Shown here piece by piece: positions 52,313 through 61,263 of a DNA stretch of 64,000 nt. The translations under genes and the position numbers were made by a program. The stretch lies in the NCBI GenBank assembly GCA_903831255.1, contig CAIKWZ010000009.1, positions 62,001 through 126,000 of the forward strand. The letters are read 5' to 3'. Positions within the stretch are counted from its first letter, which is position 1, and each line of letters begins with the position of its first letter. This DNA comes from an uncultured Alphaproteobacteria bacterium (lineage in GTDB: Bacteria > Pseudomonadota > Alphaproteobacteria > Caulobacterales > Hyphomonadaceae). The notes under the pieces are model-generated. The model was not told where the DNA came from. It was given only the letters and a program-made list of their open reading frames with translations, and did not search any database.

Positions 52313-52795
52313 ATGCCTGATGCTGTTGAAAGCCTTGGCAACCTGAGCAAGCTGGGCGGCGCTGCGACGGCGTCGGCCGCCGCTCCTGCGACGCCTAAGA
52401 TTGACAAGCTCGGCCGGTCATACGGCACGGGTCGTCGTAAAGAGGCGACCGCACGGGTCTGGATCAAGCGCGGTTCGGGTAAGATCACGATCAACGGCAA
52501 GGACCAGACGGAGTATTTCGCTCGTCCGGTGCTTCGCATGATGATCCGTCAGCCTCTTGAGCTGGCCAAGCGTGAAACCGAGTTCGACGTTGTCTGCACG
52601 GTCGCCGGATCGGGTCTGTCCGGTCAGGCTGGCGCCATTCGCCATGGTATTGCGCGCGCCCTGGTGGCGTTCGAGCCGGGCGTTCGTCCGGTGCTGAAAC
52701 CCGGAAAATTCCTGACGCGAGACCCGCGTGCGGTCGAGCGGAAGAAGTACGGTAAGGCCAAAGCCCGCCGGTCCTTCCAGTTCTCCAAGCGCTGA
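52313..52795 (+). CDS. rpsI: 30S ribosomal protein S9
   Basis: 160 residues. The first ~34 residues (Ala/Gly-rich) are the alphaproteobacterial N-terminal extension; the conserved core starts at [32 protein letters not shown] near 104 and the Lys/Arg-rich tail ending FQFSKR contact 16S rRNA and the P-site tRNA. It ends the rplM operon, followed by a strong terminator. Confidence 0.97.
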   Translation: MPDAVESLGNLSKLGGAATASAAAPATPKIDKLGRSYGTGRRKEATARVWIKRGSGKITINGKDQTEYFARPVLRMMIRQPLELAKRETEFDVVCTVAGSGLSGQAGAIRHGIARALVAFEPGVRPVLKPGKFLTRDPRAVERKKYGKAKARRSFQFSKR

Positions 52796-52823
52796 GGTCT
52801 CAACCTCTCGCTATCGAGGCTTC

Positions 52824-52868
52824 AAAAGTCCTCAGGTCCGACCCGGATCTGGGGACTTTTCTTTTGGA
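52824..52868 (+). terminator. Rho-independent terminator after rpsI
   Basis: AAAAGTCC (52824-52831) pairs with GGACTTTT (52853-52860), and the intervening bases continue pairing (one G-T) to a GACCC loop, a stem of about 16 bp. TTTTCTTTT follows. The A-run at the 5' side could also serve the converging dehydrogenase gene. Confidence 0.88.
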
Positions 52869-52953
52869 GCCATCCCCAAGGCCCGCTTTCACGGTTTGCG
52901 GGCCGTCGCTTCCCCATCGGGGCTTCTGATGTTTCCCGAGCGGTCGTTCTTCG

Positions 52954-53910
52954 TCAGACCAGACGATGGGCGAGCGCCTCGCCGGCGTGAAAGCGGCGCA
53001 GATTATCAAGAACCATGTCTGCCTGCTCGAGGACCGCTTCGCGAACGCCGCCGCCGATATGGGGGGTAAGCGACACGTTGGGGACGTCTTTCCAGCGTTC
53101 GGCGGGCGTGGGCTCTGCGGCGAAGACATCCAGACCTGCGGCCGCGATCGCTCCTGATCTGAGCGATTCGATCAGCGCGTCCTCGTCGACGACCGAGCCT
53201 CTGGCGATGTTGATCAGCACCCCTTCGGATCCGAGGCGGGCAAGGATCTCCGCGTCTACGATCCCGCGGGTGGCCTCCCCGCCCGGGCAGGCGAGGACGA
53301 GGATGTCGCTCGCCTCAGCCAGCGAGGCGAGGTTCGGTAGATAAGGCCAGGTCGCGTCGCTCTTGGGGCGCGGGCCTGACCACAGGACGGGACAGTCGAA
53401 GGCCTCCGCCCTCCGGGCGATGGCGCGGCCGATCGACCCAAGTCCGTAAATTCCCACCGTTCGTCCGCCCAGACGCCCGGGCAGGGCGGGTGTCCTGCCT
53501 TCGCGTTCCCAGACCCCCGATCGCAGATGGTCCTGAGCGCCGCTCAGCTTGCGCACGCAGTCGAGGATGAGCCAGATGGCGAGGTCGGCGACATCCCGGT
53601 CATTGACCGCCGGACAGTGGGTGACCGCGACGCCTCTGGCCTTGCAGGCGGGGAGATCGATGTTGTCGTAACCGGCTCCAAAGCATGTGATGAGGCCCAG
53701 GTTTGGAAGCCGTTCGAGGACGGCGTCGTCCACGGTCCCCCATCCGCCGGCGGCGACGCCCGCCCGGGCTCTCAGCGCCCCGGAGGCGGCGAGGCTCGCC
53801 GGATCGGTGTTTTCCCAAAGCCGCACAACCTCAAAGTCCCTGCTGAAACGCCTCTCCAGCCCGGCGAGGCGAGGAGACAGGATGAGAATGGGAGCCAGGG
53901 ATGATGTCAT
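52954..53910 (-). CDS. D-isomer-specific 2-hydroxyacid dehydrogenase
   Basis: 318 residues. NAD loop [18 protein letters not shown] near 150, catalytic Arg in [13 protein letters not shown] near 235, Glu near 263 and His in LTPHIGGG near 284. The family reduces 2-keto acids such as glyoxylate, hydroxypyruvate or pyruvate. [13 protein letters not shown] near 75 resembles glyoxylate/hydroxypyruvate reductases. Transcribed alone, converging on rpsI. Confidence 0.88.
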   Translation of the reverse strand: MTSSLAPILILSPRLAGLERRFSRDFEVVRLWENTDPASLAASGALRARAGVAAGGWGTVDDAVLERLPNLGLITCFGAGYDNIDLPACKARGVAVTHCPAVNDRDVADLAIWLILDCVRKLSGAQDHLRSGVWEREGRTPALPGRLGGRTVGIYGLGSIGRAIARRAEAFDCPVLWSGPRPKSDATWPYLPNLASLAEASDILVLACPGGEATRGIVDAEILARLGSEGVLINIARGSVVDEDALIESLRSGAIAAAGLDVFAAEPTPAERWKDVPNVSLTPHIGGGVREAVLEQADMVLDNLRRFHAGEALAHRLV

Positions 53911-54099
53911 GGGATCATTCTAGCGTTCTCAACGCCGCCCCGAAAGTGTCGGCGGCGAGGCTGTTTCGACGGCGATCTTCCCGCGGGGCGGCGTCGCTCC
54001 GGAGACGCGGCGCGCCTGGAGTTGGCTCAGGCGGGCGGGACTGCTATGGCGCGCTCGCAGACGGATGCGGTCCTGGAGACCGAAAAGGTTATCATCGCC

Positions 54100-55080
54100 A
54101 TGGCTCACAGGGTGTTCATCGACGGGGAAGCGGGGACGACTGGCCTTCAGATTCGTCAGCGTCTGGAAGGCCGACGCGATATTCAGCTGGTGTCAATTGA
54201 TCCGGCCCGCAGACGTGATCCGCTCGCGCGATCCGAACTTCTGAACTCTGTCGCGGCGGTGATCCTGTGTCTGCCGGATGACGCGGCGCGCGAGGCGGTC
54301 GGTCTCATTACGTCCGAGACGGTCAAGGTGATCGACGCCTCCAGCGCTCACAGGACGGCGCCCGGGTGGGCTTACGGTCTGCCCGAGCTGGTCGACGGAC
54401 AGCGTTCGCTCATCCGGGCTTCGCGCTTCATCTCAAATCCCGGCTGCTATCCCACAGGTTTCATCGCCCTTCTCGCCCCGCTGGTTCGTGACGGTCTGGT
54501 TCCTGTCGATCACCCGGTCAGCGTTCATGCGATCTCGGGATATTCAGGCGGCGGGAAGGGGCTCATCGAGGAGTTCTCGTTTCGCCCGCCCGAGACCTCC
54601 AGCGACGCCTTCCGCGCCTATGGCATGCGTCTGGGTCACAAGCATGTGCCGGAGATGACGCTTTATTCCGGGCTCGCCCATCCTCCGCTTTTCTCTCCAT
54701 CTGTGGGGCGTTTCGCTCAGGGCATGCTTGTGGAGATCCCTCTGCAGCTCTGGGCGCTGCCGGGCGATGTGCGAAGCGGTCGCCTGCGCGAAGCGCTTGG
54801 GGACGCCTATCGGGGCGAGGCGTTTGTCTCTGTCGCTGACGAGGCGGAGACGGCCGAGCTTCAGCGGGTTCGTTCAGGCGCCGCGGGTTATGTTCCGGCC
54901 CTGGATCCCGAAGCTCTCAACGGCACGAACCGGGTGAAGCTGTTCGTGTTCGGCAACGAGGATGCGCGCCAGGCGCGTCTTGTGGCCATTCTCGACAATC
55001 TCGGGAAAGGCGCCTCAGGGGCGGCGGTTCAGAATCTGAACCTCGCGCTTGGCCTCGAGGAGGGGTCGGGTCTCCGGTAA
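54100..55080 (+). CDS. argC: N-acetyl-gamma-glutamyl-phosphate reductase, short type 2
   Basis: 326 residues from ATG 54100; the frame is open upstream but the family begins at [16 protein letters not shown]. Catalytic Cys in [15 protein letters not shown] near 118, and GYSGGGKG near 155. The type 2 form (about 310-330 residues) is common in alphaproteobacteria. It makes N-acetylglutamate semialdehyde for arginine. It follows rpsI by 1.3 kb, with an inserted dehydrogenase on the other strand. Confidence 0.93.
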   Translation: MAHRVFIDGEAGTTGLQIRQRLEGRRDIQLVSIDPARRRDPLARSELLNSVAAVILCLPDDAAREAVGLITSETVKVIDASSAHRTAPGWAYGLPELVDGQRSLIRASRFISNPGCYPTGFIALLAPLVRDGLVPVDHPVSVHAISGYSGGGKGLIEEFSFRPPETSSDAFRAYGMRLGHKHVPEMTLYSGLAHPPLFSPSVGRFAQGMLVEIPLQLWALPGDVRSGRLREALGDAYRGEAFVSVADEAETAELQRVRSGAAGYVPALDPEALNGTNRVKLFVFGNEDARQARLVAILDNLGKGASGAAVQNLNLALGLEEGSGLR

Positions 55081-55092
55081 GGCCTGTCGCTT

Positions 55093-56934
55093 TCAGCCTC
55101 GCGATCGTCGGGCGGGATCAGGCAAGGGGATGAGAACATAGTCTCCCGGTGCGGCACGGGCGCCTTCGATTCGGGCGGGAGGGGCTGTTTGGGGGCCTGA
55201 ACGCTCCATCAGCCAGGCGCTCCATACGGGCCACCAGGATCCCGGTCGCTCCTGCGCCCCATCGAGCCAGAGTTCGGCGGTCGCCGGTTGTTCCGGATTG
55301 AGCCAATAACGGTATTTTCCTGAGGATGGCGGATTGACGACGCCGGCGATGTGGCCGCTGTCGGCGAGAAGAAAGGTCGCTTCTGTCTTCAGGAGATGAA
55401 GGGTGCGGTAAACGGACGGGAAGGGGGAGATGTGATCCTTTCGGGCGGCATGGAGGAAGACGGGCGCGTCGATCTCCTCCAGCCCGACGCGTGTTCCCTC
55501 CGCCGGAAAGGTCCCTTGCGCCAGAGCATTGGCGCCGTAGAGCTCCCGCAGGCTGGTCATGTGAAGGGGGCCGGGCAGGTCCGCCTGATCGCTGTTCCAG
55601 TGAAGAAGATCGAAAGGCTCAGGCGGCTGTCCCAGAAGATAGCGCTCCTCCACGAACCGCCAGATCAGATCTTCCGGTCGCAGGAGATTGAAGGCCTCGG
55701 CCATGGCTTCGCCTGGCATGATCCCGCCTGAGGCGGCGATCAGATCTTCTGAGGCGCGCAGCGCGGCCTCGTCCGCAAACAGGGACAGGTCCCCGGGATC
55801 GGAAAAGTCCGTCTGCGCCGCCAGAAGCGTCAGGCTGGCCGGACGATCTTCTGTTCGTCCTTCCTGCGCAAGGCGCGCCGCCATCACGCTCAGGAGCGCT
55901 CCGCCCATGCAGTAACCGACCGCGTGAGGCGGGGCGGCGTGAGCGGCGGCGACATGGCTGAGGGCGGTCCGTGCGCCGAGGCGCAGATAATCGTCCCAGT
56001 CGAACCTGCGGGTCGTCTCGTCTGCCGGCTTCCAGGAGATGATATAGACTGTGAAGCCCTGGTCGCGCAGCCAGGCGACGAGCGAGTTCTCGGGTGTGAG
56101 GTCAAGAATGTAGAACTTGTTGATCCAGGGCGGAAAAATCAGGATGGGCGTCGAGACCACTGTCTCGGTCGAGGCGTGATAGCGGATGAGTTCGATCAGA
56201 TCATTGCGCAGGACCACTTCGCCGGGCGTGGCGGCGATATTGACCCCGGGACGGAAGGCTTCAGGGTCGGACTGCTCTGGCCTGATCCGTCCTCCGCCGG
56301 CGTCGAAATCGCGCTGAAGTCGCTCGAAACCCTCGGAAATCGAGCGGCCTTCGCTGGAAAAAAGCGCCTGGAGGGCGCGGGGATTGGCCGCGAGAAGATT
56401 TGACGGCGAGAGGGCCGCGGACGCCTGCCGCATGAAGAAGGCGGCCTTGCGGCGATCCGTTTCGCTGAGGCCTGGCGCTGTCCAGGCGAGGTTTTCGCTC
56501 CAGGCGGCCTGGGCGAGGAAGGTTCGGCGCATGTAGTCGGCGAACGGGTTCTCCCGCCATGAGGGATCGGAAAAACGACGGTCCCTGTCGCCTTCCGGGG
56601 AGGGTTCGCCGGCGCTCATCGCCTGGAAGATCTCCGTGTGCCGCGTGAGCAGCTCCATATGAGCCTGTGAAAACGCTTCCGGGGCGGCGGCCCAGGCTTC
56701 GATCATTCGTCGAAAGGCGCCGGCGGCCGGCTCCAAGGCGGTCAGAGGAGCCTGGCTCCCCGCCGCAAGCGCGCTGATGTCGGCCAGCTCCCGGGTCAGA
56801 TCGGCGATTTTGAGGCCGAGCCGGCGAAAGGCGCCGGGCTGCGGGCGGTTCCGCCTGTCGCTCTCCTCCTGAGGGGCCGCGGTTCCGGGCTCGCCGCCGG
56901 AGGGATCAGGAGGGTCGGATGGGCGCCCGTTCAT
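55093..56934 (-). CDS. phaC: Class I poly(3-hydroxyalkanoate) synthase
   Basis: 613 residues from ATG 56934; the frame continues upstream without ribosome site. Lipase-like box GYCMGG with nucleophile Cys342, catalytic Asp in AARKDHISPF near 500 and His in LADSGHIAGVVNPP near 528. WRENPFADYMRRTFL near 127 is the class I N-terminal block. The first ~30 residues are Pro/Glu/Arg-rich and probably disordered. It polymerises 3-hydroxyacyl-CoA into storage granules. No phaA, phaB or phasin gene is adjacent, and argC converges 12 nt away. Confidence 0.93.
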   Translation of the reverse strand: MNGRPSDPPDPSGGEPGTAAPQEESDRRNRPQPGAFRRLGLKIADLTRELADISALAAGSQAPLTALEPAAGAFRRMIEAWAAAPEAFSQAHMELLTRHTEIFQAMSAGEPSPEGDRDRRFSDPSWRENPFADYMRRTFLAQAAWSENLAWTAPGLSETDRRKAAFFMRQASAALSPSNLLAANPRALQALFSSEGRSISEGFERLQRDFDAGGGRIRPEQSDPEAFRPGVNIAATPGEVVLRNDLIELIRYHASTETVVSTPILIFPPWINKFYILDLTPENSLVAWLRDQGFTVYIISWKPADETTRRFDWDDYLRLGARTALSHVAAAHAAPPHAVGYCMGGALLSVMAARLAQEGRTEDRPASLTLLAAQTDFSDPGDLSLFADEAALRASEDLIAASGGIMPGEAMAEAFNLLRPEDLIWRFVEERYLLGQPPEPFDLLHWNSDQADLPGPLHMTSLRELYGANALAQGTFPAEGTRVGLEEIDAPVFLHAARKDHISPFPSVYRTLHLLKTEATFLLADSGHIAGVVNPPSSGKYRYWLNPEQPATAELWLDGAQERPGSWWPVWSAWLMERSGPQTAPPARIEGARAAPGDYVLIPLPDPARRSRG

Positions 56935-57066
56935 GCCTGCGCGGATCCTTTGTGCCTGAGGCCGATGAACAAGACGCTCGCCAAAACCGGCGACACTCAC
57001 TAACAAGTGGTCTGACCCGGGATCGGATATCCGATCCCGTCTGTGCGGACCGACGGATTGTCTAGC

Positions 57067-57417
57067 ATGAATCGCGGCACGGGAATGACGGTTGTAGGGA
57101 TCGCTCTCGCTTTGAGCAGCGGGTGCGCGGATCTCATGAGCGCGTCGGCTGTCGCCCCGGAGTGGTTTCAGGCGAAGGCCATCGAGGTCAAGGGAGAAGG
57201 ATACCCCAGTCTGCGGGATATTCCCGCCACCCGGGCGGTTTCGGGAGATCGCGCCCAGTGGGAAAGCGAGGGCACGGCGCTGAAGGATCAGGCCGCCGTC
57301 GTCGAGCTCCAGGCGGAATTCGAGCCGGTTTCCGAAGAGGACATTCGAGCTAGGGCGGCGCAGCTGCGCGCAATGACGGAAAGAGGCGCCCCGCCCCCGA
57401 AGGGCGACAGGCCCTGA
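57067..57417 (+). CDS. Small putative lipoprotein of unknown function
   Basis: 116 residues from ATG 57067. Signal sequence MNRGTGMTVVGIALALSSGC with SSGC lipobox. The mature part has VKGEGYPSLRDIPATRA near 40, a YP-x-L-x-D-x-P block seen in short alphaproteobacterial envelope proteins, and a helical C-terminus. Divergent from phaC. No catalytic motif; function unknown. Confidence 0.68.
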   Translation: MNRGTGMTVVGIALALSSGCADLMSASAVAPEWFQAKAIEVKGEGYPSLRDIPATRAVSGDRAQWESEGTALKDQAAVVELQAEFEPVSEEDIRARAAQLRAMTERGAPPPKGDRP

Positions 57418-57536
57418 GGGCGGCGCCTTTCCTTCCGCAAGTCTGGAGCTCTTTCGTTCGGTTCCCCCAGTCAGGAGCCGCAGTTTCGACAGGTCGACGG
57501 GCCGGCCCCGTCCAACCTCAGCACAGGTGACGCGTC

Positions 57537-58796
57537 ATGCGTTTGGATTTTCACAAGATCAGGCGTCTTCCGCCCTACGTTTTCGAGCAGGTCAATCGCC
57601 AGAAGGCCCTCCTTCGCGCTGAAGGCGCGGATGTCATCGACCTTGGCATGGGCAATCCCGACCTGCCCACGCCGCCTCACATCGTTGAGAAGCTTTGCGA
57701 AACCGCACGCAGTCCCGATGTCCACGGATACAGCGCCTCGCGCGGGATTCCCGGCCTGAGGCGCGCCCTGGCCGCTTATTATCAGAGACGTTTCGGCGTC
57801 GGTCTCAACCCTGACACCGAAGTGTGCGTCACGCTGGGGTCGAAGGAAGGCTTCGCCAACCTTGCTCAGGCGATCGCCGCGCCGGGCGATACGATCCTGG
57901 TTCCCAATCCCTCTTATCCTCTTCATTCCTTCGGGTTCATTATGGCGGGGGCGGCGATCCGTTCCGTGCAGGCCCATTCTCCTGAAGAATACCTCTCCAA
58001 CCTCAGTCGCGCAGTGAAGCATTCGGTGCCGCCGCCCACGGCGATGGTGCTCTGCTACCCCGCCAATCCTACCGCTCAGGTCGTCGACCTTGATTTCTAC
58101 AAGGAGGCGGTTGCGTTCGCGCGCAAGCACGAGATCTGGATCCTGTCCGATCTCGCCTACACGGAAATCTATTTCGAAGAGCCGCCGCCCTCGATCCTTC
58201 AGGTCGACGGGGCCCGCGATATCGCTGTCGAGGTCACGACAATGTCGAAGACCTACGCCATGGCGGGTTGGCGGGTCGGATTTGCGGCCGGCAATGATAA
58301 GCTCATCGCCGCCCTTGCGCGGGTTAAATCCTATCTCGATTACGGGGCGTTCACGCCCGTTCAGGTTGCAGCGACCGCTGCTCTGAACGGACCGCAGGAC
58401 TGCGTGGATGAAATGCGGGAGATCTATCGCTCGCGCAGGGACGCGCTGGTGGATTCCTTCACCCGGGCCGGCTGGGCCGTTCCCTCTCCGAAGGCCTCGA
58501 TGTTCGCCTGGGCCCCGATTCCTGCGCCCTTCGCCGACCTTGGCTCTCTTGAGTTCTCACTGCGTCTCATGAGAGAGGCTCATGTCGCAGTCGCGCCCGG
58601 GGTCGGGTTCGGGGAGCATGGCGATCAGCATGTTCGTCTCGCTCTGGTGGAGAACGAGCAGCGGATCCGTCAGGCTGCGCGGAATATCCGCAAGTTTCTC
58701 GAAGCCAATGGCGCGGCTCCGGCAAAGGGTGAGGCGGCCAAGGCCCCCGAACCGGCCCGGCCGACCCGACGCGCGACGCGGAGCGCCGCTCAATGA
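57537..58796 (+). CDS. Class I/II aminotransferase (AlaC / LL-DAP aminotransferase-like)
   Basis: 419 residues. PLP fold: DLGMGNPDLPTPPHI near 39, PNPSYPLHSFGF near 123, YPANPTAQVVD near 166, and the Schiff-base Lys in SKTYAMAGWRVGFAAG near 239. The opening RLPPYVFEQVNRQKA matches enzymes annotated as LL-diaminopimelate or glutamate-pyruvate aminotransferases. The last ~32 residues are an Ala/Pro/Arg/Lys-rich tail that looks disordered. It overlaps hom by ATGA. A role in aspartate-family or alanine metabolism is likely; substrate unproven. Confidence 0.9.
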   Translation: MRLDFHKIRRLPPYVFEQVNRQKALLRAEGADVIDLGMGNPDLPTPPHIVEKLCETARSPDVHGYSASRGIPGLRRALAAYYQRRFGVGLNPDTEVCVTLGSKEGFANLAQAIAAPGDTILVPNPSYPLHSFGFIMAGAAIRSVQAHSPEEYLSNLSRAVKHSVPPPTAMVLCYPANPTAQVVDLDFYKEAVAFARKHEIWILSDLAYTEIYFEEPPPSILQVDGARDIAVEVTTMSKTYAMAGWRVGFAAGNDKLIAALARVKSYLDYGAFTPVQVAATAALNGPQDCVDEMREIYRSRRDALVDSFTRAGWAVPSPKASMFAWAPIPAPFADLGSLEFSLRLMREAHVAVAPGVGFGEHGDQHVRLALVENEQRIRQAARNIRKFLEANGAAPAKGEAAKAPEPARPTRRATRSAAQ

Positions 58797-60097
58797 CCGG
58801 CGCCAGGGCGGGGGAGGCGCTGAGACTTGGGGTCGCCGGTCTCGGCACTGTCGGGGCGGGGCTTCTGGCGCTCATCGAGCGCCAGCATGAGCTGCGCATA
58901 CCCGGTCGTCTTGAGGTGAGCGCTGTGTCTGCACGGAGCCGCTCTCGGGGACGCGGGGTCGATATCTCCGGATTTCGCTGGCACGACGATCCGGTCGAGC
59001 TGGCGGAGGCTGAGGACGTCGATGTCGTCGTCGAGCTGATCGGCGGCTCAGACGGACCGGCGCGACGCACGGTTGAGGCGGCGCTTCGCGCCGGCAAACC
59101 GGTGGTGACCGCCAACAAGGCCCTTCTGGCCGAGCATGGGGTCGAGATCGCTGCTCTGGCTGAAGCGCGCGGCGTGCATCTGCTGTTTGAGGCGGCCGTG
59201 GGCGGCGCCATTCCCATTGTCCGCTCGCTTCGGGATTCGCTGTCGGGCGTAATAGCGGCCCGCGTGAGCGGCATTCTCAATGGCACGTGCAACTACATTC
59301 TCAGCGAGATGCTGCGTACAGGGGCCGCGTACGCCGAGGTGTTGTCGGAGGCTCAGAGACTGGGCTATGCCGAACGTGATCCTTATCTCGACGTCTCGGG
59401 AATGGATGCGGCGCACAAGGTTCTCATCCTTGCCTCCATCGCGTTCGGCGCGCGTCCCGATCTCCCCCAGGTGTCGGTCGAGGGCGTCGATCGGATCGAG
59501 GCGATGGATATCTCGCTCGCCAGTCGGTTTGACTATCGCATCAAGCTTGTGGCTGAGGCCTTTCGCGACGCGTCCGGAGTGACCTGCCGGGTCGCGCCGG
59601 CGCTCGTGCGCATCGATCATCCCCTCGCTCAGATCGGCGGCCCCCTGAACGCCGTCATTGTTGAAGGCGAGCCCGTCGGGCGCCTGACCTTCACCGGGCC
59701 CGGCGCCGGTGCGGGACCGACCGCAGCAGCGGTGATGGGCGATCTCGCCCGTCTGTTCGACGGACCAGCGACGGCGCCGTTCGGCGCGCCGGCGCGCACG
59801 CTTGCGCCTCTTCTCTCCAGGGCGCGCGTCAGTCAGGAACGAAGCGCCTTCTTCATCGGCGCCCGGCTGTCGGATCGGCCAGGCGTTCTGGCTGCTCTCA
59901 GCGAGGCGCTCGCGGAAGCCGGGGTGTCGATCGACAAGCTTATCCAGGATTCTGCCGGCGATACCGGGGCGGCGCCTGTGGCGATCCTAACCCATCTCTG
60001 CCCGAGGGCGGCTGTCGAGCGGGCGCTGGTGAGGGTCAGCGAGCTGGCGATCACGGCGGACGTCCCGCGCCTGATCCGCATCGAGGCCCGGGCCTGA
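58793..60097 (+). CDS. hom: Homoserine dehydrogenase
   Basis: 434 residues. NAD(P) loop GVAGLGTVGAGLLALI near 13-28, VVTANKALLAEHG near 103, catalytic GILNGTCNYILSEM near 160, YAERDPYLDVSGMDAAHK near 190. A C-terminal ACT domain (about 345-434, DRPGVLAALSEALAEAGVSI) implies feedback control by threonine. It reduces aspartate semialdehyde to homoserine. Coupled by a 4-nt overlap to the aminotransferase. Confidence 0.95.
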   Translation: MTGARAGEALRLGVAGLGTVGAGLLALIERQHELRIPGRLEVSAVSARSRSRGRGVDISGFRWHDDPVELAEAEDVDVVVELIGGSDGPARRTVEAALRAGKPVVTANKALLAEHGVEIAALAEARGVHLLFEAAVGGAIPIVRSLRDSLSGVIAARVSGILNGTCNYILSEMLRTGAAYAEVLSEAQRLGYAERDPYLDVSGMDAAHKVLILASIAFGARPDLPQVSVEGVDRIEAMDISLASRFDYRIKLVAEAFRDASGVTCRVAPALVRIDHPLAQIGGPLNAVIVEGEPVGRLTFTGPGAGAGPTAAAVMGDLARLFDGPATAPFGAPARTLAPLLSRARVSQERSAFFIGARLSDRPGVLAALSEALAEAGVSIDKLIQDSAGDTGAAPVAILTHLCPRAAVERALVRVSELAITADVPRLIRIEARA

Positions 60098-60175
60098 ACA
60101 CACAGCGGTTGACTTTTCATATGCGTGAACCGGCCTTATGGCCTGAAATTCCTCGATTGAACCGGGACGTCTTTC

Positions 60176-61168
60176 ATGCCGAAAGCCTCTGCGCTGACCT
60201 CGATTCTCGCTTATGCGATGATCCGTGCGACCGAGGCGACGGCTGCGGCCGCTGAGAGGCTTGTCGGCGCAGGAGACGAGGCGGCGGCTGATGAAGCCGC
60301 AGCCTCGGCGATGCGGGCGGCGCTCGACGCAATAGACATGGACGGGGCTGTCGTGGTGGGCGACGGGGAGGCGGCCGGTGCGGATGTGCTCGGCGCCGGA
60401 CGGACGGTCGGTTCGGGCAAGGGCGCCAAGATCGACATCGCGCTCGACGCCCTCGAGGGGCCGACGCTCGCAGCCAAGGCGATGCCCAATGCGATCGCGG
60501 TTCTTGCCGCCGCTCCCCGTGGCGGGATACTCCGCGTCCCCAATATCTATATGGACAAGATCGCCATCGGCCCGGGGTTCGCGAAGGATGTCATCGATCT
60601 CGATGCGCCGCCCGGCGATAACGCCCTGAAACTGGCCGCCGCCAAGGGCGTGGATGTGCGTGATCTGACCGTGTGCGTTCTGGATCGTCCCCGACACGAT
60701 CGTATCATCGCCGATCTCCGACGCGTCGGCGCCCGAATCAACCTGATCTCGGATGGCGATGTGGCGGGCGTCATCCACACGGCCTATCCGGAAACCCGCA
60801 TCGACATGTATCTGGGGGTGGGCGGCGCGCCTGAGGGCGTGCTCGCCGCCGCGGCGCTGCGCTGCGTCGGAGGCCAGATCCAGGCGCGAATGGCGTGCCG
60901 GACCGAAGCTGACCGCCAGAAGGCGGCATCGGCTGGGATCAAGGATCTTACGCGCCGCTATGAGCTGGACGACCTGGTCTCCTCGGAGACCATCTTCGTG
61001 GCGACGGGGGTCACGGGCGGCGATCTCCTTGACGGCGTGAGGCGCGTCAACGGGTCTACGCATACCCATTCTCTGATGATGACGTCGTTCGACGGCATGA
61101 TCCGCACGATCCGCTCGGTCACCCCCCAGGCGCCCCCGGCCGGCGCATCGAAGCCGCCCGGGCGGTGA
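60176..61168 (+). CDS. glpX: Class II fructose-1,6-bisphosphatase
   Basis: 330 residues. Li-sensitive phosphatase fold: ATEAAAAAAERLVGAGDE-like opening helix, MRAALDAIDMDGAVVVGDGE near 43 (metal ligands), DALEGPTLAAKAMPNAIAVL near 84, and GGAPEGVLAAAALRCVGGQ near 218. It dephosphorylates fructose-1,6-bisphosphate in gluconeogenesis. Located between hom and recJ, an order common in alphaproteobacteria, 78 nt after hom. Confidence 0.95.
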   Translation: MPKASALTSILAYAMIRATEATAAAAERLVGAGDEAAADEAAASAMRAALDAIDMDGAVVVGDGEAAGADVLGAGRTVGSGKGAKIDIALDALEGPTLAAKAMPNAIAVLAAAPRGGILRVPNIYMDKIAIGPGFAKDVIDLDAPPGDNALKLAAAKGVDVRDLTVCVLDRPRHDRIIADLRRVGARINLISDGDVAGVIHTAYPETRIDMYLGVGGAPEGVLAAAALRCVGGQIQARMACRTEADRQKAASAGIKDLTRRYELDDLVSSETIFVATGVTGGDLLDGVRRVNGSTHTHSLMMTSFDGMIRTIRSVTPQAPPAGASKPPGR

Positions 61169-61263
61169 ATTGACCCTGATCCCTGACGGGTTTACCACCG
61201 GGTCCCGCGAGGACGGATGGCCGTCATCGGATTCCCTGCAGTTCAGTCAAGCACACCCCGCCA

